Shown here one piece after another: positions 60,816 to 64,000 of a DNA stretch of 64,000 bases (its first letter is position 1; every line of letters starts with the position of its first letter). The position numbers were made by a program, and so were the translations under genes. Source of the stretch: CAVUAA01 sp963739345 (GTDB lineage: Bacteria; Chlamydiota; Chlamydiia; Chlamydiales; JAFEGQ01); assembly GCA_963739345.1 (NCBI GenBank), contig CAVUAA010000001.1, positions 992,001 through 1,056,000 on the forward strand, written 5' to 3'. Below the pieces are notes generated by a model. That model saw nothing but the letters and a program-made list of their open reading frames with translations, made no database searches and was not told the origin of the DNA.

Positions 60816-61982
60816 CTATACCCCCCTCGCTGCAGCGCACACTTTCTCGGCCGCCTCGGTTAGGTCAGTCGCCGAGATGGCGGGCACATCTGATTCTTCC
60901 AATATTTTTCGCCCTTGCGCGACGTGAGTTCCTTCCATCCGCACCACCAGCGGAACATGAATGTCCACCTCCTGGGCGGCAGCAATGATCCCCTCAGCGA
61001 TCGTCGTGCAGTTCATGATCCCGCCAAAAATATTAACCAGGATCGCCCGCACACTCGGATCGGAGAGGATGATCTTGAAGCCGGCGGCCACCTTCTCTTT
61101 GGTAGCGCTCCCCCCAACGTCGAGGAAGTTGGCCGGCTCGCCCCCATGCAGTTTGATCAGGTCCATCGTCGCCATCGCAAGCCCAGCTCCATTGACCATG
61201 CAGCCAATGCTCCCCTCCAGGGCGACGTAGGCGAGGTCGTGCTCTTTCGACTCCACTTCAGCTGGCCGCTCCTGCGTCGGATCGTACATCTCAGAAATTG
61301 CCTTCTGCCGAAACAACGCATTGTCATCGACCGACAGCTTCGCATCTAGGGCAACTAGCTCGCCCCCCTTCGTCAATACCAACGGATTGATCTCGAGCAG
61401 CGACGCATCGGTCTCAGTGAACGCCTTGGCAAGAGCCGCAATCATCCGCCTCCCCTGCTTCGCCTGATCCCCACTCCACCCCATGAACTTAGCCACTTGG
61501 ACCAGCTGATAGCCCCGAATCTTTCCATCAAGACCAATTGGCACCGTCAAGATCCTCTCGGGACTCTTGGCCGCCACCTCTTCAATCTCCACTCCCCCAT
61601 CGGGCGAGACGATCAGAACCGGCCGAGCCGTCTCCCGATCGATTACGCAGCCGACGTAGTATTCCTTCTCGATGTCGACCCCCGCCGTCACCATCACCTG
61701 GTGGGCGACAATTCCGGCAGCTCCCGTCTGATGAGTAACGAGCTTCATCCCGATCATCTGATCGGCCAGCTTCTCCACCTCATCTGCGCTTTTGGCCAGC
61801 TTGACGCCCCCGGCCTTGCCTCGGCCGCCAGCGTGCACCTGCACCTTGACCACCGCCACCTGCGAGCCAATCATCTCATAGACGCCCCGCGCCTCCTTGG
61901 CCGACGCCGCCACCCCAAATTCAGGAATCGGAATGCCATAGGTTTTGAGGATCTCTTTGGCTTGAAATTCGTGAATGTCCAT
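60816..61982 (-). CDS. sucC: Succinyl-CoA synthetase beta subunit
   Basis: 388 residues with ATP-grasp domain. MDIHEFQAKEILKTYGIPIP is the standard start; VKVQVHAGGRGKAGGVKLAK and GMVNGAGLAM-type CMVNGAGLAMATMDLIKLHG follow, then NIFGGIMNCTTIAEGII in the CoA-ligase domain. Divergent from ftsY with only about 40 nt between, so the two promoters must overlap. Confidence 0.96.
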   Translation of the reverse strand: MDIHEFQAKEILKTYGIPIPEFGVAASAKEARGVYEMIGSQVAVVKVQVHAGGRGKAGGVKLAKSADEVEKLADQMIGMKLVTHQTGAAGIVAHQVMVTAGVDIEKEYYVGCVIDRETARPVLIVSPDGGVEIEEVAAKSPERILTVPIGLDGKIRGYQLVQVAKFMGWSGDQAKQGRRMIAALAKAFTETDASLLEINPLVLTKGGELVALDAKLSVDDNALFRQKAISEMYDPTQERPAEVESKEHDLAYVALEGSIGCMVNGAGLAMATMDLIKLHGGEPANFLDVGGSATKEKVAAGFKIILSDPSVRAILVNIFGGIMNCTTIAEGIIAAAQEVDIHVPLVVRMEGTHVAQGRKILEESDVPAISATDLTEAAEKVCAAARGV

Positions 61983-62021
61983 GCAATACTCCCTTAACCC
62001 TTATTAGAGTGAAATCGACTT

Positions 62022-62936
62022 ATGCTCAAGTTTCTCAAAGGCAGCTACACCAAAGTTCGATCGGCGATGGGCAAAACCCGTTCATCGCTTGGCGATGGCA
62101 TTGCCCGCCTCTTTTCTGGCAAAGTCGACGAGGAAGTGCTCGAAGAGCTCGAAGCGCTCTTCTTTCAAGCCGATCTAGGGGTCGAAACTACCCTCGAACT
62201 CGTCGAAGATGTCCGCCAGTTCATGCGCAAACAAAGAGAAACCTCCCCCGACCTCATCATCGCTCACATCCAACAGAAGCTCCTCTCCCTCCTTAACCAG
62301 CAGCCCGGCGGCTTTGAAACCGTCCCCGGCACCACCGTCGTCCTCATCGTTGGAGTGAACGGCAATGGCAAGACCACCTCCGTCGCCAAACTGGGCCATC
62401 TCTTCCGCTCACAGGGAGAGACCGTCATCCTCGGCGCCGCCGACACCTTCCGCGCTGCCGCCAGCGAACAGCTCCAAACCTGGGCCGACCGGATCGGGGC
62501 CACCTGCATCAGCCACCAGCCAGGCTCAGACCCCGCCGCCGTCGTCTTCGACACCGTCACCGCAGGCCTCGCCCGCGGCGCCGACAAAGTCCTGATCGAC
62601 ACTGCCGGCCGCCTTCACACCAAGACCGACCTCATGCATGAGCTGGCCAAAATTCGACGCGTCTGTGAAAAAGTGCTCCCCGGCAGCCCCCACGAGACCC
62701 TCCTCGTCCTCGACGCCACCACCGGCCAAAACGCCATCGAGCAGGCCAAAGTCTTCCACCAATTCACCCCCATCACCGGCGTCATCCTCACCAAGCTCGA
62801 CGGCACCGCAAAAGGCGGAGTCATCTTCTCCATCCAGCGTCAGCTCGGCGTCCCAGTCAAGTTCATTGGAACAGGCGAAGGAGCCGACGACCTCCAGCCG
62901 TTCAACCCCGAACAGTTCGTCCAAGCCCTCTTCTAA
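62022..62936 (+). CDS. ftsY: Signal recognition particle receptor FtsY
   Basis: 304 residues, N domain followed by the SRP GTPase G domain. G1 loop GVNGNGKTTSVAKLG (111-125), DTFRAAASEQL, DTAGRLHT (193-200), TKLDGTAKGG and GTGEGADDLQPF. No acidic A domain, as in chlamydiae. Order ftsY/sucC/sucD is chlamydial. Confidence 0.96.
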   Translation: MLKFLKGSYTKVRSAMGKTRSSLGDGIARLFSGKVDEEVLEELEALFFQADLGVETTLELVEDVRQFMRKQRETSPDLIIAHIQQKLLSLLNQQPGGFETVPGTTVVLIVGVNGNGKTTSVAKLGHLFRSQGETVILGAADTFRAAASEQLQTWADRIGATCISHQPGSDPAAVVFDTVTAGLARGADKVLIDTAGRLHTKTDLMHELAKIRRVCEKVLPGSPHETLLVLDATTGQNAIEQAKVFHQFTPITGVILTKLDGTAKGGVIFSIQRQLGVPVKFIGTGEGADDLQPFNPEQFVQALF

Positions 62937-63078
62937 CCGGACGTCTGGTAACACTTAAATCGTATCCGACAGCATGAAGAACGGAAAGGAGCGAGCGAAG
63001 ACTTGGATTGGACGTCGCGGAAAACATATTGTAAAGCGTTCCACGACTTAAATCCGCCTTGTCGGCGATCGCGGCAAT

Positions 63079-63239
63079 GACCCGGATTGCTACCCTATCG
63101 TTCCACTAGGGCATCTGATTTTGAGTGAGATACGAGCGTCGCGACGAACAACGTGGCCGCTGGCCACGTCTGAGGAGCGAGGCGAAGTAGATTACCAAAA
63201 GCAGATGTCACAGGGAGAGGAGAGGGTGGCAATCTGGGT
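63079..63239. mobile_element. MITE-like non-autonomous copy (IS982-like terminal repeats)
   Basis: 161 bp. Ends GACCCGGATTGCTACC and, on the other strand, GACCCAGATTGCCACC match the IS at 23708-24867. It is similar along its length to 38614-38775, with the central hairpin CGTGGCCGCTGGCCACG. Its right end supplies the last residues of the truncated antitoxin. The stretch 62937-63078 holds nothing I can assign. Confidence 0.85.
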
Positions 63240-63396
63240 CGATGGTCCCATGCACACGCACGATATCCCGCAGCGACATGAGGAAAGTCTCCACATCTTC
63301 GTGCTGCAAAGCATCAGAGAGAAAATCCGCCGCAAATTGCGGGTCCTCCAGAAACTCATCCAGTAGCTCTTCGAACTTTCTATGCTTTCGACTCAC
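63208..63396 (-). pseudogene. Antitoxin truncated by the MITE (HigA-like addiction antidote)
   Basis: 62 residues from a GTG that overlaps the toxin stop (GTGA). DPQFAADFLSDALQHEDVET followed by FLMSLRDIVRVHG matches the N-terminus of XRE-type addiction-module antidotes, which normally continue with a helix-turn-helix (mTxLAxETGLxRExLYxxL). Instead the frame enters the MITE end and stops (TIDPDCHPLLSL), so the DNA-binding part is lost. Confidence 0.7.
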
Positions 63397-63722
63397 GCTT
63401 CCTCCTCGTAATCCAGCAAGTATTTTTTGGCTTGCACGATGTCCCTTTCTTGACTCCGCTTCGTTCCACCGGCAAGCAACACAACCACTCGGGCGCCACT
63501 CTTCACAAAGTACACCCGATAACCGGGGCCGTGAGCGATCCGCAGCTCGCGCATTCCGGCTCCACCTGCCAAGATCTTTGTGTCACCAAAGTTGCCCTGC
63601 CGCAGACGCTGAATCCGGCAGAGGATGAGTTTCTATGCAGTTCTATCTTTTAACGATTTGAGCCATTGGCCGAAAGGCTCCCGCCTCGTTTGATAGACAA
63701 TGACTTCGTACTCATCACTCAT
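63393..63722 (-). pseudogene. HigB/Gp49-type toxin with an in-frame amber codon
   Basis: From the ATG at 63722: MSDEYEVIVYQTRREPFGQW, then KSLKDRTA, a TAG at 63635-63633, and in the same frame KLILCRIQRLRQGNFGDTKI, ELRIAHGPGYRVYFVK, VVVLLAGGTKRSQERDI to the stop at 63393. Without the TAG this is a normal 108-residue or so RelE-superfamily toxin. The operon order (toxin first, antitoxin overlapping) fits HigBA-like modules. Confidence 0.75.
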
Positions 63723-63891
63723 ACGATGAGTGCACATCAAATTGAACATAACGTCCATTAAAATGGACACATCAGCCACAACTCGTTGACAAACAGTGCT
63801 ATACAAAAAAAACTCGCATAAAATTTATATGAGTATAGCGGATCAGAAGAAGGCGATGAGGCGATCTCCTATGACGTTCGCCATCAACCTA

Positions 63892-63951
63892 ATGTCCAAA
63901 TGTCAGGCCTGACCCCCTTCCATGTCCAAATGTCAGGCCTGACCCCCTTCC
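63892..63951 (+). repeat. Two tandem copies of a 30-bp repeat
   Basis: Two exact copies (63892-63921, 63922-63951) of a unit containing ATGTCCAAATGTCAGG and CCTGACCCCCTTCC, with the palindrome GTCAGGCCTGAC. GGGAAGGGGTCAGGC near 29921-29935 is related. The surrounding 63723-64000 also holds an AT-rich stretch and a 27-codon frame from 63829; no gene is supported. Confidence 0.85.
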
Positions 63952-64000
63952 GAAGATTGGATTTCAGGCTGTTAAAAGAAACCCTTGATGAGGCGGGAGA

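Noticed and set aside
63892..63951. Tandem repeats as a CRISPR array
   Set aside because: The copies are directly adjacent with no spacers and no cas genes are in the window.

Overview
The window looks like chromosome of a member of the Chlamydiota, probably an environmental (amoeba- or protist-associated) lineage and not the genus Chlamydia. From memory of the Chlamydia trachomatis gene order, these blocks are conserved: lpxC-fabZ-lpxA-fmt; yciA/rsbW/LptE-like lipoprotein/TPR protein/dnaE/uhpC; hisS-aspS-mip; hrcA-grpE-dnaK; glmM-glmS-tyrP; pcnB-lpxB; plsX-rpmF-yceD and rng-plsB-insulinase; sucD-sucC-ftsY. The DNA is GC-rich by eye, unlike familiar chlamydiae. Genes are packed tightly, with many 1-14 bp overlaps (often ATGA).

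Layout. 1-12.6 kb: lipid A start (lpxC, fabZ, lpxA), fmt, a periplasmic hydrolase, a thioesterase, an anti-sigma kinase, envelope proteins, DNA polymerase III alpha and a hexose-phosphate antiporter. 12.7-20 kb: an FHA-like membrane protein, an AbiE-type toxin-antitoxin pair, hisS, aspS, mip and a phosphotransferase. 20-25 kb: an accessory island with a DUF234-type ATPase, a broken large gene and a complete IS. 25-34 kb: the heat-shock operon, AzlCD and MATE exporters, and a PAPS-synthase plus sulfotransferase cassette. 34-42 kb: a decayed P-loop kinase, GH63 glycosidase plus SDR, an Inc-like protein, a Bax-inhibitor-family protein surrounded by repeats, an Inc-like small protein next to an OTU protease, and tyrP. 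42-53 kb: glmS/glmM, pcnB, lpxB, an F-box/beta-propeller protein, plsX/rpmF/yceD. 52-64 kb: rng, plsB, insulinase, a DUF1016 nuclease, a site-2 protease, sucCD, ftsY, and a ruined toxin-antitoxin pair.

How the genes work together. The core genes build lipid A (LpxA, LpxC, LpxB), phospholipid (PlsX, PlsB, FabZ) and UDP-GlcNAc precursors (GlmS, GlmM), take up host metabolites (UhpC, TyrP) and feed the TCA cycle (SucCD). The accessory genes point to life inside a eukaryote: an F-box protein and an OTU deubiquitinase-like protease aimed at the ubiquitin system, Inc-like bilobed membrane proteins, and a cassette that makes PAPS and uses it for sulfation.

The most unusual part is repeat biology. 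One IS982-like element (23708-24867) shares terminal inverted repeats with two roughly 160-bp non-autonomous copies. One copy sits in the 5' leader of the Bax-inhibitor gene; the other truncates an antitoxin whose partner toxin carries an in-frame amber codon. A different repeat supplies an in-frame N-terminal extension to LpxB. Long perfect palindromes mark several gene ends. Four genes (dnaE, azlC, the MATE gene, glmS) each need a single-base correction to regain family length, so sequencing error or real decay must be settled from reads.
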